From CF-72 sp051006215 (GTDB lineage: Bacteria > Chloroflexota > UBA6077 > CF-72): a DNA stretch of 35,227 bases. The DNA lies in assembly GCA_051006215.1 (NCBI GenBank), contig JBPCIO010000218.1, positions 1-35,227 on the forward strand, read 5' to 3'. Shown here one piece after another: positions 14,273 through 22,257 of this stretch. The position numbers and the translations under genes were made by a program. Positions within the stretch are counted from its first letter, which is position 1. The number at the start of each line of letters is the position of its first letter. The notes beneath the pieces are model-generated. The model was not told the DNA's origin. It searched no databases and saw only the letters and a program-made list of their open reading frames with translations.

Positions 14273-15574
14273 CTATGGGCTGAGTCGGTTGATGTCGCGC
14301 GGGAACAGGGCAGTCTCGCGGATGTTCGCGGCGCCCACAAGGCGAGCAACCCAGCGCTCGAGGCTGAGCGCGCAGCCGCCGTGCGGCGGCATGCCGTGCG
14401 CGAACGCTTCCAGGTAGCCGCTGAAGGGCTCGGCGGGCAATCCGCGCTCCGCGAGGGCGGCCATGTACTCTTCGTGGCGGTGTAGCCGCTGGCCGCCGGT
14501 TACCAGCTCCAGGCCTCGGAACAACAGATCAAAACTATTGGAGTGGGTTGGTCGGGACGGCTGCGGGTGAGTGTAGAAAGGCCGCTTGGCCATCGGGTAC
14601 CCGACTACGAACAAAAAGTCCGATTGGTGCGTGCGGCGTGCCCATGTATCCAGCCAGCGCTCGTGGGCCGGTGCCAGATCGGGCTCTGCCATCACGTCCT
14701 CGCCGGTACTGTCGCTGATCAAGCGAAGTGCGTCGACGAAGTGGATCACCGGAATCTCCGCTGGCACGGCTGGTAGTGTCACCTGCAGCTGGCCGAGTGC
14801 TTCGGCAGCCTCCTCGCGCACTGCCTCCAGCATGCCCCGTAACACGTTGGTCAGCATAGCCATCACGGTCCTATGGTCCTTGATGAACCCCATCTCGAAG
14901 TCGAACGACACAAATTCGTTCAGATGGCGGGGTGTGTCATGGGGTTCGGCCCGAAAGACAGGTCCAACCTCAAAGACGCGCTCGTATACCCCGACCATGA
15001 TCTGCTTGTAGAACTGCGGGCTCTGCGCCAGAAACGCCTGGCGTCCGAAGTAGTCGACCGCGCAGACGTTGGCACCCCCCTCCGTAGCCGAGGCGACCAA
15101 CTTGGGCGTGAAGATTTCCACGAACTCGTGCGTCCGCAAGGTCCTTCGATACCCCTCGGCAGAAGCCGCCGCAATACGGTGTATGGCTCGGAAGCGGGGA
15201 TGGCGCAGCGCGATCGCCGCGTGATCGAGGATGGTTGGCAGCTGGGCGTTGAGCACTGGCCGAAACAGGTCGATCGGCGGTGACTCGACGGGCACCGACA
15301 CAACCTCGAACGACGGCTGGTGTACCTCCACCCCACCCGGTGCCGCTGCCACCAGCACGGCTGTGCCGGCCACGCGCAGCACCGTTTCGGTCGGTAGCCG
15401 GGCCAGCTCGTCGACCTGCTCGGCGTCTTCGACAACCACCTGCGCTAGCCCCTTACCGTCGCGCAGAACGACAAAACTGACCTGGCTGAGACGTCTGAAT
15501 CGATGGAGCCACCCTGCGAGCTGCACCTTCTGCCCAGCCCTGGCGGCCAACTCCGTTGACCAGATCCGTTCCAT
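14273..15574 (-). CDS. aspS: Aspartyl-tRNA synthetase, archaeal type, probably non-discriminating
   Basis: A 433-aa class II synthetase. The OB-fold anticodon domain is at about 15-105 (KVQLAGWLHRFRRL, FVVLRDGKGLAQVV). Motif 2 is FRAEPHDTPRHLNEFVSFDF. Motif 3 is GGCALSLERWVARLVGAANI followed by RETALFPRD. It lacks the GAD insertion of bacterial AspRS, so it is the short archaeal type. The two positions reported to separate discriminating from non-discriminating archaeal-type AspRS read His24 (GWLHRF) and Pro79 (AAAPGGVEV). This points to charging of both tRNA-Asp and tRNA-Asn, which would need GatCAB elsewhere. ATG 15574 is set by GGAGG (15581-15585) 6 nt upstream. A T-box leader precedes it. 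Confidence 0.93.
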   Translation of the reverse strand: MERIWSTELAARAGQKVQLAGWLHRFRRLSQVSFVVLRDGKGLAQVVVEDAEQVDELARLPTETVLRVAGTAVLVAAAPGGVEVHQPSFEVVSVPVESPPIDLFRPVLNAQLPTILDHAAIALRHPRFRAIHRIAAASAEGYRRTLRTHEFVEIFTPKLVASATEGGANVCAVDYFGRQAFLAQSPQFYKQIMVGVYERVFEVGPVFRAEPHDTPRHLNEFVSFDFEMGFIKDHRTVMAMLTNVLRGMLEAVREEAAEALGQLQVTLPAVPAEIPVIHFVDALRLISDSTGEDVMAEPDLAPAHERWLDTWARRTHQSDFLFVVGYPMAKRPFYTHPQPSRPTHSNSFDLLFRGLELVTGGQRLHRHEEYMAALAERGLPAEPFSGYLEAFAHGMPPHGGCALSLERWVARLVGAANIRETALFPRDINRLSP

Positions 15575-15594
15575 GGGACACCTCCGCACATGCG

Positions 15595-15845
15595 CGCCCC
15601 CTCGTCTATGCGGACGAGGGGCGTTCGTGGTGCCACCGCACTTCGTCGCGGTTGCCTGAAGCTGCCGCGACCTTGGCGCCCGATCACGGGGGCGAGCCGT
15701 CGGAGCCTACTGAGCCAGCCTCGGCCGTTCTTCTCCGCACTCGGGAGGGTCTTCGCGAGCCCCTGGACGCCGCCTTCCCAGCCTCGGCGACTCTCTGGAA
15801 TCCAGATTGGGTTCGCTACTTGGCTCCGTCGTCGCTTTCGAGCAA
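15595..15845 (-). promoter_or_regulatory. T-box riboswitch leader of aspS
   Basis: Read on the minus strand, Stem I shows the AGAGAG motif (15796-15791). It is followed by the distal GCTGGGAA segment and then, on the 3' side of the stem, GCGAA-GAC, where GAC (15751-15749) is an Asp codon in the specifier position. The T-box sequence GGTGGCACCACG follows (TGGC within 15629-15636). TGGC would pair with the GCCA end of a tRNA carrying discriminator G73, as tRNA-Asp does. A GC-rich hairpin (15598-15606 with 15613-15621) follows immediately and ends about 20 nt before the start codon. It lacks a T-run, so both transcriptional and translational control are possible. A TATAGT -10-like element lies at 15851-15846. 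Confidence 0.85.
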
Positions 15846-15984
15846 ACTATAGACGCCGCACCGCCGACGTGCCACCAACGCCCACACGATGTAGCGATTC
15901 AGAGTTCGATCGCTGGGGAAAACCCGGGACGGCGATCAGACACGCGAGAAGTTCGAGCAGTCGCTCAAAGGATAAACACGGGTG

Positions 15985-16746
15985 ATGCAGCTAAGCATTG
16001 CGCAGAAACAAAGCTTCTACCGGGATGGGTTTCTTCGGCTGCCGGGTGCCGTCCCCCAGGAGCTTGTGGAGGCGGCTCGCCGCGCGATCAACGCCTCCCT
16101 GGGTGATCGAGGCATCGACCCTGCGCAGCTGGACAGCTTCCGCTCAAAGAGCTATTGTCCGGAATTACAGGCCGCATCCGTCATAACCGATCTGGGCAAG
16201 AGCCCTTCGGTGTGGAGCTACGCCGAATCGGCCATTGGTCCCGATCAGATCCGACCGTTGGTGAGTGGCCAGATCGCCCTGCGCTTCCCGAGCACGGAGC
16301 CGCTCCGCCTGCCGCATCCGCACATCGACGGCATGCATACCCCGACCAATGGTGTGCCCAAAGGGACGATTAGCAACTTCACGGCACTTGTCGGCGTGGT
16401 GTTGAGCGACATTCCGCATGCCGACATGGGTAACCTTACTGTCTGGCCAGGATCGCACTTGCTGTACGAGCAGTATTTCCGCGAGCTCGGCCCGCAGGCT
16501 TTGCTGGACGGCATGGCGAACGTTGCCTTACCGGACCCGGTGCAGCTTACAGGCGAGCCGGGTGATGTCGTCCTGTGCCACTACCAGCTCGGCCACGGCA
16601 TTGCTGGCAACAGCTCGCCCAACATCCGATACGCGATCTATTTCCGGCTCAAGCATGTCGATCATGACGCGATCCACTGGGAATGCATGACCGATATCTG
16701 GCGCGAATGGGCAGGGATGCGCGACGTGCTCGCAGCGCAGACGTGA
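15985..16746 (+). CDS. Phytanoyl-CoA dioxygenase (PhyH) family protein
   Basis: A 253-aa Fe(II)/2-oxoglutarate-dependent oxygenase. The facial triad is visible: HxD at H113-I-D115 (LPHPHIDGMH) and the distal His in GHGIAGNSS (H204). R215 in NIRYAIYF is placed to bind 2-oxoglutarate. MGNLTVWPGSH is the conserved family turn. ATG 15985 is preferred; a GTG lies one codon upstream. Bacterial members hydroxylate very diverse small molecules, and the substrate is unknown. It is divergent from the aspS T-box leader, with which it must share the 130-bp promoter region. Confidence 0.88.
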   Translation: MQLSIAQKQSFYRDGFLRLPGAVPQELVEAARRAINASLGDRGIDPAQLDSFRSKSYCPELQAASVITDLGKSPSVWSYAESAIGPDQIRPLVSGQIALRFPSTEPLRLPHPHIDGMHTPTNGVPKGTISNFTALVGVVLSDIPHADMGNLTVWPGSHLLYEQYFRELGPQALLDGMANVALPDPVQLTGEPGDVVLCHYQLGHGIAGNSSPNIRYAIYFRLKHVDHDAIHWECMTDIWREWAGMRDVLAAQT

Positions 16747-16861
16747 TGCCGGCCGCACGAAATCGCGTCGCGCTTGCCATTATCAACGCCTGGACGCCGC
16801 CAGGAGACGCCCTAGGCGAGGTGTGCCCCGGCGTGCATTGGCTTTGGATCTGAGCCCGACG

Positions 16862-17340
16862 GTGTTTGTCGCCGCACCTCGCCGGTACACGGACAAGACC
16901 TATCGCCGCTCGGGACGCAGCGGTCTCAAGCTGCCGGCTGCATCGCGTACTCGCCGCTGGCGCAGGGCGTCCTGACGAGTCGCTACCTGGCAGGCGTACC
17001 GAGGGATTCGCGGGCGGGTCGGGGTGGGACGCTGCGGGCGGAGCGTTTGAGTCCGCAGATGCTTGCAAAGGTCAGCTCCCTGGCTGACCTCGCATCACGC
17101 AGAGGCCAGACATTGGCCCAGATGGCGCTCGCCTGGGTCCTGCGCGACTCACGCATGACATCCGCAGTCATCGGCGCCAGCAGCGTCGCACAGCTAGAAG
17201 AAAACCTCGGCGCCCTGGCCGAGGTCGATTTCCCGCCCGAGGATCTGGCCGAGATCGAGCAAATCCTGGCCTCTACGCCGGTCGTGCAGCCGAGTATCCC
17301 GCCCGTAGAGGGTGGAACGGCGGGCGTCCGGCCAGCCTGA
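16862..17340 (+). pseudogene. Aldo/keto reductase with a large internal deletion
   Basis: The first about 25 residues of a YghZ-type aldo/keto reductase are present (YRRSGRSGLKLPA from about 16901). At about 16937 the text jumps directly, in another frame, to the C-terminal third: GCIAYSPLAQGVLTSRYLAG, GGTLRAERLSPQMLAKV, GQTLAQMALAWVLRD and TSAVIGASSVAQLEENL, ending at 17340. Roughly 200 residues, including the catalytic Tyr and Lys, are missing. Translation from the 5' end would stop at about 16977. The surviving C-terminal part alone cannot form the barrel. The upstream 115 bp after PhyH carries only a 35-codon frame of no recognised family. Confidence 0.85.
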
Positions 17341-17596
17341 GCAGCAGGGTGGTGGCCTCACGACCCGGAACGCACCGCGATGCGCAGAGCGCAGGTCGGC
17401 TATGGCTGGGATCGGGGGTCCGCGGCTGCCGACGATTGGCATCTGGCGCCCGGTCGAGGTGCTGCGACAGCGGCGTGCGGCGCTGGTCGGAGTGTGCGCC
17501 TGATGGCTACCAACGACACTCTGGTGGGGGGCGTCGCCCGACGCGCGGCAACGCGCAGTCCGCGGGGGCAGCCGGCTTATTGAGGCTGGGGTATGC

Positions 17597-17890
17597 TTGA
17601 TGCGCATCTTTGCCCAGATCTTCTTGCCCCTGGCTCGGCCCGGCGTAGCGACGCTGGCACTGTTTACGTTCACCCAGAGCTGGGACGCGCTGCTCTGGCC
17701 AATGATCATCGCCCCAAAACCCGAGACGCGGACTCTGCAAGTTGGGCTGGCCTTCATCAACCAGACTGCGCTCACCTGGAACAACACCATGGCGGCCGTT
17801 GTCCTGTCGGTGGTTCCGGTACTCCTGGCGTTTTTACTCGCCCAAGGCCAGTTCATCGCCGGCATCAGCGCTGGCGCGGTCAAAGAGTAA
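17597..17890 (+). pseudogene. Sugar ABC permease (MalG type), C-terminal stump
   Basis: 97 codons matching the last third of a MalG/UgpE-type inner-membrane permease. It begins inside the EAA loop (MRIFAQIFLPLARPGVATLAL, just after the EAAxxDGA part that contacts the ATPase), continues through WDALLWPMII, and ends VLLAFLLAQGQFIAGISAGAVKE. The family is about 275 aa, so the N-terminal two thirds and at least four membrane helices are gone. The 256 bp between the reductase relic and this stump contain nothing recognisable. It lies 45 nt before the GH4 gene, suggesting that a complete importer-GH4 operon once stood here. Confidence 0.85.
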
Positions 17891-17935
17891 ATGGATGCGT
17901 CGACAACTCGACGGACAGCCTAAAGGAGTCCATGC

Positions 17936-19282
17936 ATGGCTCACACGCGTGTCTGTTTCATCGGTGGTGGCAGTTACAACTGGATGCCCAAGCTGCTTGG
18001 CGACCTGGCGCTGACGCCGGATCTGGAGGGCACGGTGGTCCTGATGGACATCGCTGAGGCAGCCTTGGCTGACATTGAGCGCTACGCGCGCAAGGTGTTC
18101 GCCCGCAGCGGCTCGAACTTTCGCATCGAGACGACAACGGACCTCGATCGCGGCTTGAGCGGTGCCGAGTTCGTCGTGGTTACCATTACGACTGGCGGCC
18201 TGGATGCCATGGCCGTGGATTTGGCGCTTCCCGAGAAGTACGGGATCTACCAGTCGGTCGGCGACACGGTTGGCCCGGGTGGCCTGTCGCGAGCACTGCG
18301 AAACGTGCCTGTCATGGCGGACATCGCTCGATCGATGCTGCGCAACTGCCCGAACGCCTGGATGCTCAACCTCACCAATCCCATGACCGTGCTGACCCGC
18401 GTCATCGGCATGACCGCCCCGAAGATCAAGACTGTCGGCCTGTGCCACGAGTTGTTCGGAGTCAGAGGTGGACTCATCCGCATGTTCGGTGGCACGCCCA
18501 CAGATTTCGAATTTCGAGTCGCCGGCGTGAATCACCTCATCTGGGCGCTGGACATGACCATCCGCGGGCAAGACGGGCTGCAGATGGTGCGTGAGTTCGT
18601 CGCCGAAGGCCGCCCGCTGCCTATACCCGAGGCTCGCGGTGGGTGGCACCAACCGTTCGTCGACCGTTGGAAACTCAAGCTGGAGCTATTCGACCTGTAT
18701 GGCGCACTGCCGGCGGCGGGCGACCGCCACCTTGCCGAGTTCTTTCCGTACTACCTGACCGAGGCGACCGGTCGTGGCGAGGACTATGGCGTGCTGTTGA
18801 CGACCATTTCCGATCGGCGGGAGCAGCTCGCTACGGCGCGCTCGAGCGTCCAACGGGCAATTGGGGGCCAGTTGCCCGAACTTTCTCGGTCGCCCGAGGC
18901 TACCGCGGACATCATTTCGGCGGTGGCGAATGGCCACTCGGTGCGCACGATCGTGAACCTGCCGAATACCGGCCAGATCGATGAGCTGCCGCGGGGCACG
19001 GTCGTGGAGACACTCGCCGAGATTACCCCGACTGGTCCGCAGCCCCTGACGGTTGGGCGGATTCCGCCGGGGGTGCTCAGCACGCTTCAGCCACACGTCA
19101 CGAACCTGGAGATGATCGCGGTTGCCGCCCTCGAAGGCGATCGCCGCCTGGCGCTGCAGGCGATGGTCAACGATCCGCTTGTGCCGAATCTGAAAGTCGC
19201 CAGCTCACTGCTGGACGATCTGCTGGACGCGCATCGAGAGTACCTGCCACAGTTCAAACAGCACGCCCGCGCGGCTGTCTAG
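17936..19282 (+). CDS. Glycoside hydrolase family 4 (alpha-glucosidase/galactosidase-like)
   Basis: A 448-aa NAD- and Mn-dependent glycosidase that cleaves through 3-keto oxidation and elimination. The Rossmann motif is FIGGGSYNWMP (8-18). VTITTGGL at 82-89, LTNPM at 146-150, metal ligands Cys170 (GLCHE) and His200 (GVNHL), and the C-terminal dimer segment are all in place. An AAAGGAG ribosome-binding site precedes ATG 17936. GH4 includes alpha-glucosidases, alpha-galactosidases, alpha-glucuronidases and 6-phospho forms. GLCHE without an obvious phosphate-binding Arg cluster favours a non-phosphorylated or uronic-acid substrate, but this is tentative. It follows a permease stump, so its original transport partner is lost. 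Confidence 0.9.
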   Translation: MAHTRVCFIGGGSYNWMPKLLGDLALTPDLEGTVVLMDIAEAALADIERYARKVFARSGSNFRIETTTDLDRGLSGAEFVVVTITTGGLDAMAVDLALPEKYGIYQSVGDTVGPGGLSRALRNVPVMADIARSMLRNCPNAWMLNLTNPMTVLTRVIGMTAPKIKTVGLCHELFGVRGGLIRMFGGTPTDFEFRVAGVNHLIWALDMTIRGQDGLQMVREFVAEGRPLPIPEARGGWHQPFVDRWKLKLELFDLYGALPAAGDRHLAEFFPYYLTEATGRGEDYGVLLTTISDRREQLATARSSVQRAIGGQLPELSRSPEATADIISAVANGHSVRTIVNLPNTGQIDELPRGTVVETLAEITPTGPQPLTVGRIPPGVLSTLQPHVTNLEMIAVAALEGDRRLALQAMVNDPLVPNLKVASSLLDDLLDAHREYLPQFKQHARAAV

Positions 19283-19304
19283 CCGCTATGCTGGTCCACG
19301 CCAG

Positions 19305-19859
19305 TCACCTTCGGATGAACGCCAGAATGGTCGCCAGACCGGGCGTGTAGCCATCGGAGGTGTCCACCACCAGCGTTCGCTGGCCAACACACAGGGGGAA
19401 GGCACGCTCCCAGGCCGGATCCACCGCGCCTGCCCGGACACGTTCCAGGCGCGCCGCGTCCTCGAAGCACCAGTGGCGCTCCCCGCGCTCTACCCGTTCG
19501 GCGAACCGGCGGATGCTCAGCTCGCGCGCCGTTTGGCAATACACGAGTGCCACATCTGCCTGCTCTGCTACGGCTCGTACACTCGGCTCGGCTGCTCCGC
19601 GGTGCAGATTGGTTTCGGCTACCACTCCCACGCCGGCGTGCACCTGCAGGTCGATTAGCCGCCAGAAGACGGCGAAACTCGGCTCCACCAGTTCGCGGCT
19701 CGTACGCGTGAGCGTGTCGGCCAGCGCCTCGGTGATGATGTCGCGCGAGATGAACGGCAGCCCGAGCGCACCCGACAGATGCCGTGCCAGAGTGGTCTTG
19801 CCACTTGCAGGTCGGCCGCCGACCAGCACGACGAGCGGGCGACCCATCAGGCGTGACAC
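19305..19859 (-). CDS. P-loop kinase-like ATPase (AAA_33 / zeta-like)
   Basis: A 184-aa single-domain P-loop NTPase. Walker A is GGRPASGKTT (14-23), followed by PFISRDIITEALAD, the substrate-side strand VVAETNLHRG and the lid-like region SIRRFAERVERGERHW. The architecture fits small kinases of the AAA_33/Zeta group, which phosphorylate nucleotides, sugars or antibiotics. No antitoxin-like partner is adjacent, so a toxin role is unlikely. A sugar-kinase role would fit the neighbourhood but is not shown. The frame opens at GTG 19859; ATG 19847 (MGRPLVV) is an alternative start. It converges with the GH4 gene. Confidence 0.78.
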   Translation of the reverse strand: MSRLMGRPLVVLVGGRPASGKTTLARHLSGALGLPFISRDIITEALADTLTRTSRELVEPSFAVFWRLIDLQVHAGVGVVAETNLHRGAAEPSVRAVAEQADVALVYCQTARELSIRRFAERVERGERHWCFEDAARLERVRAGAVDPAWERAFPLCVGQRTLVVDTSDGYTPGLATILAFIRR

Positions 19860-19994
19860 CCGGGGGCAACCCCAGGTGCACGCCTACGCCGCGCACGCCC
19901 CGCCTGTATGGGTTCCTCCTGCCGGAGCACATGTCCATCCTAGTCCAGCGCTGGCGTGCCAGACGGCGGAATACGTTCCTATCGACAGGCTGAA

Positions 19995-20369
19995 CTAACT
20001 CGTCGAGAGCTTGAAGTGCGGATTGCGGATCAAGCCGATAAGCTGCCCGAACGGATCACGTACTGTGGCTACGACGATTCCGTCGCCGACGTCGTGCGGC
20101 GCTTCGGCGATGGTGGCGCCCTGATCGACGAGCTCGTCTACCCCGGCGTGTGGGTCGTCGACACCCCAGTAGGCAACCGGACCATCAGTCATCTCGGCTC
20201 CGGGATTGAGCCCGAGTTCGTAGCCAGCGATGTCGAATCCAACGTAAAACGGCTGATCAAAGTACGGAGCGACGCCGAAGGCCTGGGTAAACCAGCGCTT
20301 GGCAGCGTCGAGGTTGCGAGTTGGATAAATGAGCGTGCGTAGTCCCAGAGCTTGCATGTGCTGAAGCAT
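19995..20369 (-). CDS. VOC-family (glyoxalase-like) protein
   Basis: A 124-aa vicinal-oxygen-chelate fold. It reads LRTLIYPTRNLDAAKRWFTQAFG, then YVGFDIAGYELGLNPG, VDELVDQGATIAEAPHDVG and VRDPFGQLIGLIRNPHF. One beta-alpha-beta-beta-beta module pair is present, the normal size for stand-alone members. The usual metal His near the first strand is not obvious, so it may be a binding or resistance-type protein rather than a glyoxalase. The start is ATG 20369 or ATG 20357. It is divergent from the broken WYL regulator, a common pairing in actinobacterial and Chloroflexota genomes. Confidence 0.85.
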   Translation of the reverse strand: MLQHMQALGLRTLIYPTRNLDAAKRWFTQAFGVAPYFDQPFYVGFDIAGYELGLNPGAEMTDGPVAYWGVDDPHAGVDELVDQGATIAEAPHDVGDGIVVATVRDPFGQLIGLIRNPHFKLSTS

Positions 20370-20416
20370 GCCACGCTGGTGTGACAGCGGTGTGTCGGAT
20401 ATCGTCGAACGCGAGC

Positions 20417-21006
20417 ATGAATCGACTGGAGCGGCTCTACGCCATCAGCGACCACCTTCGGCGCCACGCACCAGCGGCCCTGTCAGCGCAATCGCTGGCG
20501 AGCCGCTTCGATGTCAGCCGACGGACCATCGAACGTGTGTGGCAGCGCTGAAGGAGGTCGGCCTGGCCTTGTCCGCCAGCCGCGGAGCCCATGGCGGCGT
20601 CCGACTGGAGAACTTCGGACGGGTGTTGTTGGTGCTAACGCCGGCGGAGGTGACGGCTGTGCTGCTGGCCGCCACGATCGCCGGCGATATGCCGTACGCC
20701 AAGGCAGCCAAAACGGCTACCGGTACACTCGCCGAAACGTTGCCACCGGCGACGCGGGTCCAGGTCGAGAGCCTGTGTCGACGTATTCAAGTTGTGCCCG
20801 CTGGCATGCCGAGCAGGTCGCCGCGTGAGCGTTCCGTTCTCGAGGATGCGCTACGGGTCAGTCGGGTGGTGCGTATCGGCTACACCGACCGGAACGGGCA
20901 GCGCACCGAACATGCTGAGTTAATGGCGGAAACGGCCCCACCCCGCGATTACGCCGAAACGCTTGGCTACATACCAGATCCAGGCGTACGGCCGGATTGG
21001 GAGTAA
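20417..21006 (+). pseudogene. HTH/WYL transcriptional regulator (YafY-like), frameshifted and truncated
   Basis: ATG 20417 starts MNRLERLYAISDHLRRHAP and covers a DeoR-like helix-turn-helix (LASRFDVSRRTIER). At about 20540 the expected RTIERD-VAALKEVG breaks, and the frame runs into TGA at about 20548. The continuation VAALKEVGLALSASRGAHGG and LTPAEVTAVLLAA is in another frame. The WYL domain starts (RIGYTDRNGQRTEH) but is replaced after about 20 residues by an unrelated end and stops at 21006. It therefore has a frameshift and has lost the effector-binding core. Its former target was probably the divergent VOC gene. Confidence 0.8.
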
Positions 21007-21027
21007 CGCGTAGTGACACCCACACCC

Positions 21028-21051
21028 TGACCGGCCTGACGGCCGAGGTCA
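21028..21051. promoter_or_regulatory. Imperfect dyad upstream of the LacI gene
   Basis: TGACC-GGCC and GGCC-(GA)-GGTCA form a bulged inverted repeat around TGAC, 34 nt before the regulator start. It may be an operator or a short hairpin closing the broken WYL transcript. Confidence 0.3.
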
Positions 21052-21084
21052 CGGTCCAGATGAGCGTTCCCGTATGATCGGCAC

Positions 21085-22155
21085 GTGGCTTCGGGGGACA
21101 TCCGTCAGACCCCAGCGCTGAAACGTCCAAACGGAGCAACCATTAAGGACGTCGCCCGTCGCGCAGGTGTTTCGCATATCACTGTGTCGCGCGTGATGAA
21201 CGGCAGTCGACTCGTCGTCCCCAGTACGGCTGCACGCGTGAAGGTGGCCGCTCGTGAGCTCGGGTACGCACCGAACATTCTGGCGCGGGGGCTGGTCCGC
21301 GGCGCCAGTCGGACCCTGGGACTCCTCGCCTCGGACACCACCAGTCCATTCGTGGCGGAGCTGGTGCGGGCAATTTGCAAACTGGCCGACGATGAGGCAT
21401 TCGGGGTCAATATCTGTGTGACAGATCTTGATCCCGAACGCGAGCTGCGAGCACTCGCGTCGTTCGTCGAGCAGCGGGTCGCCGGACTGGTTGTCGGGCC
21501 GCCAAATCGCCCCGCGGGTGACGCGCGCATCTATGAGCTTGCCGAGGCCGGTCTGCCAGTGGTCTCGGTGCAGCGCCACATGGATCATCCGGCCGTCCAC
21601 CTGGTCACCGGCAACGGCAAAAGTGGTTCCGTGCAAGCTACAACGCACCTGCTGGAGCTGGGGCACCGGCGCATTGCCTACATTGCCGGCTCACCTCAGG
21701 TTGGCGTCGCTCCCGACAAGCTGCAGGGGTATCGTGAGGCGCTGGCAGCGTACAACGTGCGTCCGGACCGGGCTCTCCTGGTTGAGAGTGGGCTGTCCCC
21801 GAGCGACGGCTACGCCGCCGCACAACACTTGCTGGCACGCAAACCACCTCCCAGCGCGATTCTCGCGTTCAGTGATGCAGTGGCGATCGGCGCGATGAGT
21901 GCGATCGCCGTGGCAGGACTCCACGTCCCGGAGGATGTCTCGGTCATTGGTTTCGACGACGTCGCCTCAGCTGCGTACACGTTGCCGCCACTCACGACCG
22001 TGCACCAGCCAATCAAAGAACTTGGCCAGCTCGCCGCTCGAACACTCATCGCCTCGATCGCCGGGCTGCAACCAACGCAGGTGCGCATCGTTCTGGATTG
22101 CATACTCGTTCGTCGAGGCTCGACAAAGCCGGTGCAAGATCGGCCTGGATGCTGA
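21085..22155 (+). CDS. LacI-family transcriptional regulator
   Basis: A 356-aa repressor. The N-terminal helix-turn-helix is at 18-70 (TIKDVARRAGVSHITVSRVMNG) with hinge LGYAPNILARGLVRGAS. A periplasmic-binding-protein-like effector domain follows (TLGLLASDTTSPFVAEL, GHRRIAYIAGSP, AILAFSDAVAIGAM, VSVIGFDDVASAAYTLPPLT). Sugars or sugar acids are the usual effectors. The GTG start at 21085 has no strong ribosome-binding site. It sits directly upstream of, and in line with, the sugar importer genes. A shared CG-centred motif at the importer promoter and at 27805-27817 is its best candidate operator. Confidence 0.93.
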   Translation: MASGDIRQTPALKRPNGATIKDVARRAGVSHITVSRVMNGSRLVVPSTAARVKVAARELGYAPNILARGLVRGASRTLGLLASDTTSPFVAELVRAICKLADDEAFGVNICVTDLDPERELRALASFVEQRVAGLVVGPPNRPAGDARIYELAEAGLPVVSVQRHMDHPAVHLVTGNGKSGSVQATTHLLELGHRRIAYIAGSPQVGVAPDKLQGYREALAAYNVRPDRALLVESGLSPSDGYAAAQHLLARKPPPSAILAFSDAVAIGAMSAIAVAGLHVPEDVSVIGFDDVASAAYTLPPLTTVHQPIKELGQLAARTLIASIAGLQPTQVRIVLDCILVRRGSTKPVQDRPGC

Positions 22156-22185
22156 CCCGGGCTAGTGCGGCCGAGGTGGCGACAC

Positions 22186-22214
22186 TTGACGCTCGCGAAG
22201 TAGAGCCATAAACT
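22186..22214 (+). promoter_or_regulatory. Sigma-70 promoter of the importer operon
   Basis: TTGACG (22186-22191), a 17-nt spacer and TAAACT (22209-22214). The expected start is near 22221, about 37 nt before the substrate-binding-protein ATG. Confidence 0.65.
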
Positions 22215-22220
22215 CCTTCT

Positions 22221-22233
22221 GACCACGTGAACA
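22221..22233 (+). promoter_or_regulatory. Putative LacI operator copy 1
   Basis: GACCACGTGAACA begins at the expected +1 of the importer promoter, an ideal position for repression. It is a near-palindrome centred on CG, as LacI-family operators usually are. Twelve of 13 bases recur in the same promoter position at 27805-27817. A second CGTGG at 22238-22242 could also pair with the CCACG as an RNA hairpin. Confidence 0.55.
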
Positions 22234-22257
22234 TGCCCGTGGTGGAGGGGGGGAGCA

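Noticed and set aside
19305..19859. Zeta toxin of a toxin-antitoxin pair
   Set aside because: The P-loop fold is similar, but no small antitoxin gene adjoins it and the flanking genes are metabolic.
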